A DNA stretch of 64,000 bases from Crocinitomicaceae bacterium (GCA_002713215.1 PAVO01000014.1:62001-126000), one strand, 5' to 3'. Counted from the first letter of the stretch, positions 27,401 through 35,690 are shown. Numbers and translations are program-made. The notes: a model not told the origin generated them from the sequence alone.

Positions 27401-29466
27401 CCAATTTCACGAAGAATAAAACCAATGGTTGTCACCCGCTTCCGGTGAGTTTTACCAATACATCGAGTATTGCGGATACCAACTTTTGGTATTTTGGTGA
27501 TGGTAATTCTTTATTTACGAATAATTCAAACGTGAATCACGTTTATCAGAATACAGGAACGACATCAGTATTGAATACGGTAAAGCTTATTGTAGAAACC
27601 AAACATGGTTGTAAGGATACTACTACGCAAACCGTGGATGTATATCCTCAGATCATTTCAAAATTTGCAATGAGCGATTCAGCCGGATGTACCGATCTGA
27701 ATGTAAACTTCACCAATCAGTCTACCGGTGCTCAGTTTTTTTCATGGTACTTTGGCGATGGTAACACCAGCAGCAACACAAATTCATCGCACACCTATTC
27801 AAACACACTATTAAAAGACACCACTTTCAAAGTGGATTTTATTGTTCGCTCAACCTACGGTTGTGCAGACACAGTTTCTGATACAGTATTGGTTCATCCA
27901 AGGCCCATAAGCAGTTTTATTACTTCAACCATTCGGGGTTGCCAGCCTTTAGCAGTTACCTTCACTAATAACTCGGTCTTAAATTCGAAAAGTTTTTGGG
28001 ATTTTGGCAACGGAGACACGTCTCATAGCAATGGAAACTCGGTTTATTCGTATACCCACAATGTTAATATTCCAGTGGAATATACCGTGAAGTTGTTGGT
28101 TGAAACGCAAAATGGATGCCAGGATAGTTCTACTAAAAAGATAGAGGTATTTCCAAAGATTTTAGCTGACTTTGTTCGGGCCGATACAGCGGGTTGTTCT
28201 GATTTCACCCTTCAGTTTACAAATACCAGTACAGGCGAAAATCAGTACAATTGGGACTTCGGAGACGGAAATACGGATAGAATTAGTGACCCTGTCAATA
28301 CCTTCTCCAATCCGGATACGGTCGACAAAGTATTTGATGTAAAACTGCTGGTTAGTTCAGTATATGGATGTTCCGACAGTATTACTAAATCCATAACGGT
28401 TTACCCACAACCCATTGCTGCATTTGTTCCTACACCTTTTGTTCAGAAATTTCCTAACTCTACTGTTAGCTTTGCTAATACTGGCAATAGGGGTCCCTGG
28501 GGTTATTTGTGGGAGTTTGGAGATACCAGCACTTCTAATGTTCGTGATCCTGGTTCGCATAAGTATTCCACCTGGGGTGAGTTTGATGTAATCCTTCAAG
28601 CATTTACTGCTAAGTGTCGCGATACCGCAATTCAAAAAATAACCATAGAACCTCCAACTGCTGTTGTAAGTTATAATGCTAGTGGTGCTGGTTGTAGACC
28701 ACTAACGGTAGATATTAAGAATAATACGATTTACGGAAAAGACTTTCTCTGGAATTTTGGCGATGGTGGAACCAGCAAGTTACAAGACCCTCCTCCATAT
28801 ACCTATTATAACCCGGGAACTTATACCATAAGTTTAACGGTGGTTGGATACGATAATGGAATTGTCAATGAGTTTAAAGTTGATAGTGTGGTTGTTCATG
28901 AGAATGCAATTGCCCTTTTCGATTATAGACCTAAAAAGGTATCTGTTCCAAGACAGTCAACGTTGTTTTATAATCTGAGTCAGTCATCGGAGTCCTGGAT
29001 ATGGGATTTTGGAGATGGGGGCACTTCCACCGAAGAGAATCCAGAGTATTATTACCAGGCTGCCGGAACATATACCGTAAGGCTTGTTGCCGATAATCAA
29101 TATGGTTGTTCCGACACACATCAAATTGAAAATGCAGTTGAAGCTATAAGTTCCGGGTCCATTAAGTATCCTACAGCCTTTACACCAAATCAAGGCGGAC
29201 CAACAGGAGGTTTTTACGATCCCAATTCAATAGATAATGATATTTTCTTCCCCATATCAGAGGGGGTTGTGGACTATGAGCTCCTTGTATTTAATCGATG
29301 GGGAGAAATGGTATTTACAACCAAGGATATCAGCCAGGGTTGGGATGGTTACTATCGTAATTCTTCTAACATGTGTCCCCAGGATGTATATGTATGGAAA
29401 GCAACCGGTAAGTATGTAAACGGGCAACGATTTGAAGAAGCCGGAGAAATTACGTTGCTGAAATGA
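24430..29466 (+). CDS. Giant PKD-repeat surface protein with T9SS type B sorting domain
   Basis: The 1678-residue protein has a signal peptide (through YAQ), then about 18 PKD-type immunoglobulin-like domains. Each is marked by W-x-FGDG or FGNG and a later H-x-Y strand; a few near 230-300 and 1330-1370 are degenerate. Most domains carry a GC...D pair of cysteines. From about residue 815 to 1330 the domains alternate in two subtypes, giving a two-domain super-repeat. The last ~85 residues are a type B sorting domain (YPTAFTPNQGG, VFNRWGEMVF, GWDGYY, GEITLLK). It should be exported by the T9SS and displayed as a long adhesin-like fibre. The downstream PorP/SprF gene overlaps by 4 nt. Confidence 0.92.
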   Translation: MVNSFRWFLFSFLLLATALGYAQCPMLIDGNGVASANPVWKQCNGAGYTLFIQTNQNTGAYTINWGDGNTSSGASLNPPATLSHAYPATLRNYTITFTETGTGCVITGLLVLERPVNASITRPLGSGGATTICAPGDLGFINSSTDVSINTTFRWNFGDGSPIVTKNWTDSGKTNTHTYQRNTVNCNTTVRLEAENYCTVTPSFATVGPINIYDLDDAAITPSAAFLCYPDTQVTVINSSNLNCRPQGNTFQRQEYWNFGNYWGKGQDSLKGWLPFANPPSLAQPLALPGKGTYTITLYDSNMCGIDTTTQTIVVGDPPVANFTPDKDTICAGNRIRFFNNSTGGANQSRWNFGDGTWRTRGMGTQSRTFGTPGLYTIYLAVFNTGGTGSCTDTISKDIYVLPGPTADFSIAPASGCDSIDVVITENSGNAAKWSWDFGDGSTDTVATPPVHKYDSIRNYTISLIVTHSNGCTDNTSRNVNVYGSPVVDFIPKNVCEDVLASFTDNSTSPGGNPINSWFWEFGDGTTSTTQNPTHKYDSSRTYKLKLTVATAFCTSVDSFDLVVEPKPTARFSMNDSIGCSPLITTFTNNSLVSTKYYWDFGDGDTSTLTAPVHSFRNSTGATVGYKITMIASTAFGCSDTISDSAHVYHVPNSSFTSNALPKCGPFDVTFTNTSTGGTSRLWIFGDGDTSILTNPTHTYQNKTLFIENYKAQLVVTSANGCTDTSQQIIVVYPEPIFTFQTLPDSGCSPLQVTFPAVTGAVAYKWYFGDGDSATGPTPKHVYRNTTTNNVFFTPRLIATSSFGCSDTNTGRVLVFPSPLSSFSVSDSVACQPHNMSITNSSTGAVKFHWDFGNGDTSDTSASVFPYTYTHSNSTTTNFRLQLIVETQEGCFDTSFKTISTYPQIHAQFSMNDTNGCTPFGLNFTNSSTGMQFNAWDFGDGSTSTNTSPSHTYSNSRLIDTLYFPKLVVTSQFGCRDSISDTVIVHPLPIANFTKNKTNGCHPLPVSFTNTSSIADTNFWYFGDGNSLFTNNSNVNHVYQNTGTTSVLNTVKLIVETKHGCKDTTTQTVDVYPQIISKFAMSDSAGCTDLNVNFTNQSTGAQFFSWYFGDGNTSSNTNSSHTYSNTLLKDTTFKVDFIVRSTYGCADTVSDTVLVHPRPISSFITSTIRGCQPLAVTFTNNSVLNSKSFWDFGNGDTSHSNGNSVYSYTHNVNIPVEYTVKLLVETQNGCQDSSTKKIEVFPKILADFVRADTAGCSDFTLQFTNTSTGENQYNWDFGDGNTDRISDPVNTFSNPDTVDKVFDVKLLVSSVYGCSDSITKSITVYPQPIAAFVPTPFVQKFPNSTVSFANTGNRGPWGYLWEFGDTSTSNVRDPGSHKYSTWGEFDVILQAFTAKCRDTAIQKITIEPPTAVVSYNASGAGCRPLTVDIKNNTIYGKDFLWNFGDGGTSKLQDPPPYTYYNPGTYTISLTVVGYDNGIVNEFKVDSVVVHENAIALFDYRPKKVSVPRQSTLFYNLSQSSESWIWDFGDGGTSTEENPEYYYQAAGTYTVRLVADNQYGCSDTHQIENAVEAISSGSIKYPTAFTPNQGGPTGGFYDPNSIDNDIFFPISEGVVDYELLVFNRWGEMVFTTKDISQGWDGYYRNSSNMCPQDVYVWKATGKYVNGQRFEEAGEITLLK
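26880..28425 (+). repeat. Two-domain PKD super-repeat, period about 170 codons
   Basis: Within the PKD protein the motif YPQI or FPKI recurs at codons beginning 27133, 27643 and 28150, so the spacing is 510 and 507 nt. Subtype A has FxMxDxxGC and SHTYSN followed by VHPxP. Subtype B has GCxPLxVxFTN, VETxxGC and then V(Y/F)P(Q/K)I. The order is B-A-B-A-B-A, so the array grew by duplication of pairs. Confidence 0.7.
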
Positions 29467-30482
29467 GTTTGAAAAGAGTCATATTGCTGGTTTACGTGCA
29501 GGTCATGGTCTTAACGATGTATTCGCAGGACTTTCAGTTTTCGCAGTTCTACGCTACTCCAATGCTGATGAATCCGGCTTTTACCGGAAACACTGTTCAA
29601 AGTAGAATAACGGGTAACTACAGGAATCAGTGGTCGGCCGTTCCGAATTCCATAGGATTCAATACCTATGCTTTTGGTTATGAACACAATTTTGAAAACT
29701 TCAATTCTGGTATTGGTTTGCAATTTATCCACGATCGGGCTGGACAAGGAGCTCTAAGAACAACAGCTGTATTGTTGAGTTATGCTTATCGTATCAGAAT
29801 GACTCGTAAGTTCAGTATTAAACCAGGATTACAATTTGGTTTGGGAAATAGAAGCATAGACTTTAATGAACTGGTATTTAACGACCAATTGCAAACCGGG
29901 GCTACAACTTCAGCTGCACAGCAAGACTTTAACGACAAATCGAGGTATTACCTGGACCTTAATGCCGGAGCCATTGGCTATGGAAAATATTACTGGGTTG
30001 GTTTTTCCATTCACCACCTGAATAAACCCGACATAGCTTTAATGGGCAATGGAATAAAACTCGATATGAAATACTCCGTACATGGAGGATACAAGTTTCC
30101 CATCAAAAAGGATATCAAAAAACGTTTGGTTAGTGCATTTACACTAACGGCCAACTACAAACACCAGGGGAAAAGAGATCAACTCGATTTTGGGGGATAT
30201 TTTAGTTATTCACCCATCTTGTTTGGACTTTGGTATAGGGGCTTACCCGTTAAGAATATAGAAGCCAACTTGCCGAATAACGATGCGATTATTGTTTTAG
30301 TTGGCTACAGTAAGAATGGTTTTACATTAGGCTATTCCTATGACCTGACTGTTTCAAAGCTAACTGCAGCAACCTCCGGGGGGGCACATGAAATTTCCGT
30401 ATCGCTGGAAATGGCTTCAAGAAAAAGCCAGAGACAGCGCAGGAGACGAAGCAGGTTGATGATTCCCTGCCCGAAGTTTTAG
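29463..30482 (+). CDS. PorP/SprF-family outer-membrane protein
   Basis: The 339-residue protein belongs to the PorP/SprF family of Bacteroidota outer-membrane barrels, which work with the T9SS. Signs are the signal peptide, the opening QDFQFSQFYATPMLMNPAFTG, NYRNQW soon after, and the ending RSRLMIPCPKF, close to the CPxF ending typical of the family. In Flavobacterium johnsoniae, SprF is needed for secretion or surface anchoring of the adhesin SprB, whose gene lies just upstream. The same arrangement holds here, with the ATG inside the PKD protein's last codons (ATGA). It is therefore probably the dedicated partner of that protein. Confidence 0.93.
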   Translation: MSLKRVILLVYVQVMVLTMYSQDFQFSQFYATPMLMNPAFTGNTVQSRITGNYRNQWSAVPNSIGFNTYAFGYEHNFENFNSGIGLQFIHDRAGQGALRTTAVLLSYAYRIRMTRKFSIKPGLQFGLGNRSIDFNELVFNDQLQTGATTSAAQQDFNDKSRYYLDLNAGAIGYGKYYWVGFSIHHLNKPDIALMGNGIKLDMKYSVHGGYKFPIKKDIKKRLVSAFTLTANYKHQGKRDQLDFGGYFSYSPILFGLWYRGLPVKNIEANLPNNDAIIVLVGYSKNGFTLGYSYDLTVSKLTAATSGGAHEISVSLEMASRKSQRQRRRRSRLMIPCPKF

Positions 30483-30488
30483 AACTCC

Positions 30489-31565
30489 TTAAACTACGTC
30501 GTAATCAACAACGCACTTCTCACTGGTAGGGTGTGCCTGGCAAGTTAGTATGTAGCCTTCTTCAACTTCGTCATCACCCAGGGCGTAATTCATTTCCATT
30601 CGGGCAGATCCTTCTGTCACTTTTGCCTTACAGGTACAACATACAGCACCTTTGCACGAAAAAGGTACGTCCGCTCCGGCATCCATAGCTGCATCAAGAA
30701 TGGTATCGCCCTTGCTTGAAAGGTTAATTTCAAATTCCTCATCATCCATAATCACGGTGAGGCTGGAAGTAATCTCCTGATTTGGATCTTCTGTTTTAAC
30801 ACTTGGTGCTACCGGAGCAATAAATAATTCAAAATGAATGTTTGATTTATCAATACCTTTGGATTTAAGTAACTCAGAAACTTCGTTAATCATTCCTTCC
30901 GGTCCACATAAGAAATACTCGTTACCATCAAAGATTGAGGTGTTGCCGTTAATAGCTTCACACTTGTTGTTGTCTACTCGGCCGCTCAGCATGGGGTTCC
31001 TTCCATCAACCCGACTTAATACATCGAATCTGGTAAATCGATCACCATATTGATCTTCAAGTACCTTTAGTTCATCATTAAAAATGATTGAACTCTCATC
31101 CTTATTTCCGTACACCAACACAACTTCAGACTCTTTTTCGACAGCCAGAGCCGTTTTGATGATTGACATTAAAGGAGTAATACCACTTCCGGCTCCAAAA
31201 AGAACATATTTTTTCTTTTGCCCTTCTTCTATTTCAGTATAAAAATTGCCTGCCGGGGCAAGTGTTTCCAGTACATCTCCAACTTTCAATTCATTATTGG
31301 CCCAGGTTGAAAACAAACCTCCTTCCACAACTTTAATCGCAACCTGAAGTTCATTATCCACAACAGGGCTGCTGCATAGGGAGTAAGATCGTCGAACTTC
31401 TCCACCATCAAAGGCCTTTCTAAACGCCAGGTATTGCCCTTGTTTGTATTTAAAAATTTCTTTCAAGTTTTCGGGTATGCTAAACGATACAGCGATAGAG
31501 TCCTTGGTTGTTCTTTGAATTTTGCTTATTGTTAAGTTGTAGAACATAGTGCTATTTTGAACCAT
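30489..31565 (-). CDS. paaE: Phenylacetyl-CoA epoxidase reductase subunit
   Basis: The protein is an NAD(P)H reductase that passes electrons through FAD and a 2Fe-2S centre to the di-iron subunit PaaA. In order it has an FAD domain with RRSYSLCS, an NAD domain with GAGSGITPLMS, and a C-terminal plant-type ferredoxin domain with CKGAVCCTC and a last Cys in TCQAHP. A Met at 31580 lies within the -7 box, so translation starts at 31565 or, equally plausibly, at 31547 (MFYNLTISK). It is transcribed away from paaABCD rather than following them. Confidence 0.9.
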   Translation of the reverse strand: MVQNSTMFYNLTISKIQRTTKDSIAVSFSIPENLKEIFKYKQGQYLAFRKAFDGGEVRRSYSLCSSPVVDNELQVAIKVVEGGLFSTWANNELKVGDVLETLAPAGNFYTEIEEGQKKKYVLFGAGSGITPLMSIIKTALAVEKESEVVLVYGNKDESSIIFNDELKVLEDQYGDRFTRFDVLSRVDGRNPMLSGRVDNNKCEAINGNTSIFDGNEYFLCGPEGMINEVSELLKSKGIDKSNIHFELFIAPVAPSVKTEDPNQEITSSLTVIMDDEEFEINLSSKGDTILDAAMDAGADVPFSCKGAVCCTCKAKVTEGSARMEMNYALGDDEVEEGYILTCQAHPTSEKCVVDYDVV

Positions 31566-31577
31566 TTTTTGAGGCTG

Positions 31578-31585
31578 CAAAGATA
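31578..31585 (-). promoter_or_regulatory. Candidate -7 box for paaE
   Basis: The minus strand reads TATCTTTG, matching TAnnTTTG, 12 nt before the ATG at 31565. It overlaps the upstream Met codon at 31580, so that codon cannot be in the transcript's coding part. Confidence 0.45.
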
Positions 31586-31626
31586 GTCTTTGTCTTCTAC
31601 TGGAATATCTAATTTAGGACTTAACA

Positions 31627-31663
31627 TTCTAATTTAAAATGGAATTGACTAATATCATTAGAA
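31627..31663. promoter_or_regulatory. Inverted-repeat pair between paaE and paaA (possible regulator site)
   Basis: CTAAT-ATC-ATTAG at 31649-31661 is a perfect 5-bp palindrome. TTCTAAT at 31627-31633 also mirrors ATTAGAA at 31657-31663. The position between divergent paa promoters suits an operator, but AT-rich DNA yields such repeats by chance. Confidence 0.22.
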
Positions 31664-31735
31664 AAGCCTATTTAGAACATAAAAATCAGCGGATAAAATG
31701 GTTAAAATTGTAATCCTTAAAAATATTGGGATCTT

Positions 31736-32677
31736 ATGGATGATGACAAAAGATTAGAGGCATTTCAGGCTAAAATTGATCGAGAAGAAAAAATTGAGCC
31801 AAGGGATTGGATGCCGGAAGATTATCGCAAGCATTTAATTAGACAAATTTCTCAGCATGCGCATTCGGAAGTTGTTGGGATGCAACCGGAAGGAAATTAC
31901 ATAACCCGCGCTCCGAGTTTGAGGGCCAAGGTGGTTTTACTTGCTAAAATTCAAGATGAAGCAGGACATGGACTTTATCTTTATTCAGCAGCGGAAACGT
32001 TGGGAATAACAAGGGACGAACTGTTAGAGCAGTTGCACGGTGGCAAAGCCAAGTATTCGTCGATATTTAATTACCCTACACTAAATTGGGCTGATATAGG
32101 TGCTGTTGGCTGGTTGGTTGATGGTGCAGCAATTGTTAATCAGGTTTCGCTTCAAAGAACCTCTTACGGGCCATATAGTCGCGGAATGGTTCGAATTTGT
32201 AAAGAAGAAAGCTTCCATCAACGTCAGGGCTACGAAATTATGGCGGATATGGCTAAGGGAACTCCCGAACAAAAAGCAATGGCGCAAGATGCACTAAATC
32301 GACTTTGGTGGCCATCACTTATGATGTTTGGACCACACGATGCGGATTCACCTCGAAGTGGAAACGCCCTTAAATGGAAGATTAAGCGTGAGACCAATGA
32401 CGAGTTGCGTCAAAAGTTTATTGATAAAACAGTTCAGCAGGCAGAGGTAATTGGCCTCACCATTCCCGATCCGGATTTGAAATGGAACGAGGAAACAGGA
32501 CACTACGATTCAGGTGAAATAAACTGGGAAGAGTTTTATAATGTGGTTAAGGGCAACGGACCTTGCAACAATCAAAGGCTAACTCACCACAAAAGGGCTC
32601 ACGATGAAGGTGCCTGGGTGAGAGAGGCGGCAAATGCCTATGCCAAAAAACAATTAGAAAAAAGTAAAGTAGCATAA
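31736..32677 (+). CDS. paaA: 1,2-phenylacetyl-CoA epoxidase, catalytic subunit
   Basis: PaaA is the di-iron oxygenase subunit that epoxidises the aromatic ring of phenylacetyl-CoA, the first ring-attacking step of the aerobic hybrid pathway. The 313-residue length fits. Two ExxH iron motifs are visible, [11 protein letters not shown] and [12 protein letters not shown], in the four-helix ferritin-like core. Near the C-terminus are [11 protein letters not shown] and GPCNNQRL, both recalled as typical. It leads the cluster paaABCD. No promoter box stood out in the 170-nt divergent gap. Confidence 0.96.
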   Translation: MDDDKRLEAFQAKIDREEKIEPRDWMPEDYRKHLIRQISQHAHSEVVGMQPEGNYITRAPSLRAKVVLLAKIQDEAGHGLYLYSAAETLGITRDELLEQLHGGKAKYSSIFNYPTLNWADIGAVGWLVDGAAIVNQVSLQRTSYGPYSRGMVRICKEESFHQRQGYEIMADMAKGTPEQKAMAQDALNRLWWPSLMMFGPHDADSPRSGNALKWKIKRETNDELRQKFIDKTVQQAEVIGLTIPDPDLKWNEETGHYDSGEINWEEFYNVVKGNGPCNNQRLTHHKRAHDEGAWVREAANAYAKKQLEKSKVA

Positions 32678-32688
32678 ACGATAATATT

Positions 32689-32979
32689 ATGAGTTCAGAT
32701 AATCAGTTTCCCCAATGGGAAGTTTTCATTCAAAGTAAAACAGGCTTGCCTTTTAAACATGCCGGTAGTGTTCATGCTGCTGACTCCGAAATGGCCCTTC
32801 AAAATGCTCGTGATTTGTATACCCGAAGAATGGAGGGTACATCGTTATGGGTAGTTCCAACGGATTCTATTGTAGCTTCAAACCCTGATGATTCAGGTTC
32901 GTTTTTCGATCCGTCGAATGATAAGATCTACAGACAACCTACGCATTATGTAATGCCCGAGGGAGCTAAAAATATTTAA
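32689..32979 (+). CDS. paaB: 1,2-phenylacetyl-CoA epoxidase subunit B
   Basis: The 96-residue protein is the small PaaB subunit of the epoxidase complex. It has WEVFIQSKTGLPFKHAGSVHA at the start, NARDLYTRR in the middle and SLWVVPTDSI, all standard. PaaB is thought to aid assembly or contact with the reductase, and has no active site of its own. The gene lies 11 nt after paaA and 5 nt before paaC, in the same operon. Confidence 0.95.
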   Translation: MSSDNQFPQWEVFIQSKTGLPFKHAGSVHAADSEMALQNARDLYTRRMEGTSLWVVPTDSIVASNPDDSGSFFDPSNDKIYRQPTHYVMPEGAKNI

Positions 32980-32984
32980 GAACT

Positions 32985-33743
32985 ATGGAAGTTAAAGATG
33001 CATTAATTCAATATTGTTTGCGTTTGGGCGATGATGCTATGATTATGGGGCATCGCTTGAGTGAGTTGTGTTCAAATGGGCCTATTTTGGAGGAGGATAT
33101 TGCTATGACCAATATTTCTTTGGATTTATTCGGCCAAACAAGAATCATTTATACATACGCAGCGGAATTGGAAGGAAAGGGAAGAAGTGAGGATGATTTA
33201 GCTTATCTGCGTCCCGAACACGAATTTCAATGTGCGTTGTTAACCGAACAGCCCAATGGTCATTTTGGTAACACTATGGCTCGGCAAATGATATTTTCGG
33301 TTTTTTATTATCACCTATTTAAGGAGTTAAGTAAAAGTCCTGACGAGAGTTTAGCTGCCTTTGCGGCAAAATCGTTGAAGGAAACAACCTATCATATGCG
33401 GCATGCGTGCGAATGGGTGGTTCGTTTAGGAGACGGAACAGAAGAGTCCAAATGGAAGATTCAGGATGCTTTAAACGATATCTGGAGCTATCATCACGAG
33501 CTTTTTGAAAAGGATGAAGTCGACGAAAAGTTAATAGACATGGGAATTATTACCGATACCGCAACTATTGCTGACGACTTTTATGCTTCTGTCAATGAAG
33601 TAATTGAAAGAGCCACCTTAGGCACTCCGGCAGGGGGGTGGAAAGCAACCGGTGGAAGATCAGGAAGGCATAGTGAATACCTGGGACATATTTTGTCGGT
33701 ATTTCAATCCTTACCAAGGGCTTACCCCGATGCAAAATGGTAA
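32985..33743 (+). CDS. paaC: 1,2-phenylacetyl-CoA epoxidase, structural subunit
   Basis: The 252-residue protein is PaaC, a ferritin-like partner of PaaA without a catalytic iron centre. Landmarks are YCLRLGDDAMIMGHRLSE at the start, LALFGQ-like SLDLFGQTR, the KETTYHMRHACEWVVRLGDGTEES helix and GGRSGRHSEYLGHIL at the C-terminus. It forms the stable A-C heterodimer that binds phenylacetyl-CoA. It is followed by paaD after 23 nt. Confidence 0.95.
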   Translation: MEVKDALIQYCLRLGDDAMIMGHRLSELCSNGPILEEDIAMTNISLDLFGQTRIIYTYAAELEGKGRSEDDLAYLRPEHEFQCALLTEQPNGHFGNTMARQMIFSVFYYHLFKELSKSPDESLAAFAAKSLKETTYHMRHACEWVVRLGDGTEESKWKIQDALNDIWSYHHELFEKDEVDEKLIDMGIITDTATIADDFYASVNEVIERATLGTPAGGWKATGGRSGRHSEYLGHILSVFQSLPRAYPDAKW

Positions 33744-33766
33744 TGCTGATTTAAGCTTGTAATTGT

Positions 33767-34282
33767 ATGGAAGCAGCCCAGGTACCGGTTATTCGAGAAA
33801 ATACAGAAGCCATCTGGGAAGTATTGGAGACCATTCCTGATCCCGAAATACCTGTTATTTCGGTAGTAGAATTGGGAGTCGTTAGAGACGTATTGCTTGA
33901 AGAAAACAAAACTCAGGTAATAATAACCCCCACCTATTCAGGTTGTCCTGCCATGAAGCAATTCGAAGATGATATTGTTTCTACACTCGAAAGTAAAGGG
34001 TTCCCTACTGTTGAAGTCAAGATGGTTTTTTCCCCCGCCTGGACTACCGATTGGATGACCAATGTTGCCAGGGAGAAACTTCGTAGGTATGGAATTGCAC
34101 CTCCGCAAAAAGGGTCTCAGGACAAAGGAGTATTATTTGATTCCGGACCAAAAGCGGTTAACTGCCCCCAATGCAATTCCAGTGCAACAGAATTGTTGAG
34201 CCAGTTTGGGTCTACCGCTTGTAAGGCAGTTTATAAATGCAAGGATTGTCAGGAAACCTTCGACTACTTTAAATGCATTTAA
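33767..34282 (+). CDS. paaD: Phenylacetate pathway iron-sulfur assembly-type subunit
   Basis: The 171-residue PaaD has an N-terminal MIP18/DUF59 domain (LETIPDPEIPVISVVELGVVRDV, then TPTYSGCPAM) and a C-terminal cysteine-rich part with CPQC, a single Cys and CKDC, suited to bind zinc or iron. PaaD is required for epoxidase activity and is thought to mature the iron-sulfur cluster of PaaE. The cluster ends here. Downstream genes of the pathway (paaG, paaZ, paaH, paaJ) are not in this window. It is convergent with the EF-hand gene 37 nt away. Confidence 0.94.
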   Translation: MEAAQVPVIRENTEAIWEVLETIPDPEIPVISVVELGVVRDVLLEENKTQVIITPTYSGCPAMKQFEDDIVSTLESKGFPTVEVKMVFSPAWTTDWMTNVAREKLRRYGIAPPQKGSQDKGVLFDSGPKAVNCPQCNSSATELLSQFGSTACKAVYKCKDCQETFDYFKCI

Positions 34283-34319
34283 ACCAACTGGAGGAGAAAT
34301 TCTTCAGCGTTAGTTGAGG

Positions 34320-34871
34320 CTAAGCACACTTTCCAAAAAAATTTCGGCTTGGGTGCCTTGGGTTATCACTCATGTGAAATTGGTAGAACATGGAATAAAA
34401 TTCCAAATGCGATACAACACCATCCTTATTAGTGTCTATGGTATCAAAGGCCTTTTGGGCTTCATCGTCTGAATTGTTGCAGGCCCGGTAAAAAGCACAA
34501 TACGATTCCTTGCTTAGCAAACCATCGTTGTTCTGATCAATTGCTGGAAAAAGATCATCAAGAAATGGTTTGAGATAAGCGTAAAATTGTCGGTCACTTG
34601 AGGTTACTTTTTCGTAATAATTCAGGAACTCTTCTTTACTCACTTTATGATCGTTGTTTACATCCGCTTCGCGAAACATTTTGGTCCAAATCTTTAAAAA
34701 TGCTCCTCTGAATTGTGTATCCGAACTGCCACCTCTTACCCAGTTAAATTCTCTATTAAAGCGATCCATTAATATAACTACGTCGGTCATATCTAAATAA
34801 CCATTGTTATCCGCATCAAAAACTTTAAATAGATGATTAAACTTCTTCTGTCTAATACCTTCCATAACCAT
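34320..34871 (-). CDS. Four-EF-hand calcium-binding protein
   Basis: The 183-residue protein has four EF-hand loops at 19-30, 70-81, 112-123 and 146-157. All start with Asp and have acidic or Asn residues at the calcium-ligand positions. The bidentate twelfth residue is D, E, S and E, so loop 3 ends in Ser and may bind weakly. Loop 2 has His in place of the usual Gly at position 6. There is no signal peptide or membrane segment, so it is cytosolic. The layout resembles eukaryotic sarcoplasmic calcium-binding proteins and calmodulin-like sensors. The function in a bacterium is unknown. Transfer from a eukaryote or convergent growth are both possible. Confidence 0.85.
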   Translation of the reverse strand: MVMEGIRQKKFNHLFKVFDADNNGYLDMTDVVILMDRFNREFNWVRGGSSDTQFRGAFLKIWTKMFREADVNNDHKVSKEEFLNYYEKVTSSDRQFYAYLKPFLDDLFPAIDQNNDGLLSKESYCAFYRACNNSDDEAQKAFDTIDTNKDGVVSHLEFYSMFYQFHMSDNPRHPSRNFFGKCA

Positions 34872-35042
34872 TAAGTTAATGAGTTGAGTTTGCTTCTACG
34901 AAAGAAAGAGCAGAATGTTAGGTCTTAAATTATTCAGATAATTTGTCTTACATGGTGCAATTTTGGCAATTTCATAAATTACTGTTTTAAATGTTGAAAG
35001 CTTGTTATACATTCGTTAACTAAATACATAAAAATTATAGAG

Positions 35043-35690
35043 ATGAAAAGGGTATCAATTTTAGCTACAGCAATGGTCACAGGAATGTTTTTAGCATCCT
35101 GTGGAGGAGGAGAAGCTCCAAAAACAGTAGAACCTGAGGCAGAAATGTCTGCCGAAGATTTGTTGGATGAAGGTACGTCGGCACCTGCAGAAGCAGCGGT
35201 TGATGCAGCAAATAGTTCCGTCGAATGGAATGGCACCATGGTGGGAATGTATACACATACAGGAACGGTAAATATTTCTGAGGGTGTTGTATCCATGGAG
35301 AATGATGTTCTATCAGGTGGATCGTTTACAGTGGATTTGAGTACGATTGCACCCACAGACGATAATTTTTCGGAGGATGGAACCAAGGAAAAATTAGTAG
35401 GCCATTTATCATCTCCCGATTTCTTCGATATAGCAACTTATCCTACAGCACAGTTTGTTATTACAAATGTTGACATTGAAGGGGCTACCATAACCGGGGA
35501 TTTAACAATTAAAGGGGTTACTAATTCCGAAACTCTTACTGATGTGGTATTGAGTAAAGAAACAGCAACTGCAACTGGTAAATTGGTTTTCAATCGCCAG
35601 ACCTATGGACTTTCATACCAAATGACCATGAAGGACATGGTTATAGGTGATGATGTTGAATTGAATGTAACGATTAAGCTTGCTATGTAA
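35043..35690 (+). CDS. YceI-family lipoprotein
   Basis: The 215-residue protein has a lipoprotein signal (MFLASCGGG, Cys near residue 20), a short acidic and Ala-rich linker, and a YceI domain. Landmarks are VEWNGTMVGMYTHTG, TVDLSTI, LVGHLSSPDFFDIATYPTAQF and GDLTIKGVT. YceI lipocalin-like barrels bind isoprenoid or fatty-acid-like chains in the envelope. The lipid anchor is common in Bacteroidota. The gene is monocistronic and ends at a strong hairpin shared with the convergent protease gene. Confidence 0.9.
   Translation: MKRVSILATAMVTGMFLASCGGGEAPKTVEPEAEMSAEDLLDEGTSAPAEAAVDAANSSVEWNGTMVGMYTHTGTVNISEGVVSMENDVLSGGSFTVDLSTIAPTDDNFSEDGTKEKLVGHLSSPDFFDIATYPTAQFVITNVDIEGATITGDLTIKGVTNSETLTDVVLSKETATATGKLVFNRQTYGLSYQMTMKDMVIGDDVELNVTIKLAM

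Noticed and set aside
24430-29466. PKD array as a possible CRISPR or minisatellite array
   Set aside because: Repeats are diverged at DNA level and make in-frame protein domains; no short identical repeat with unique spacers exists.
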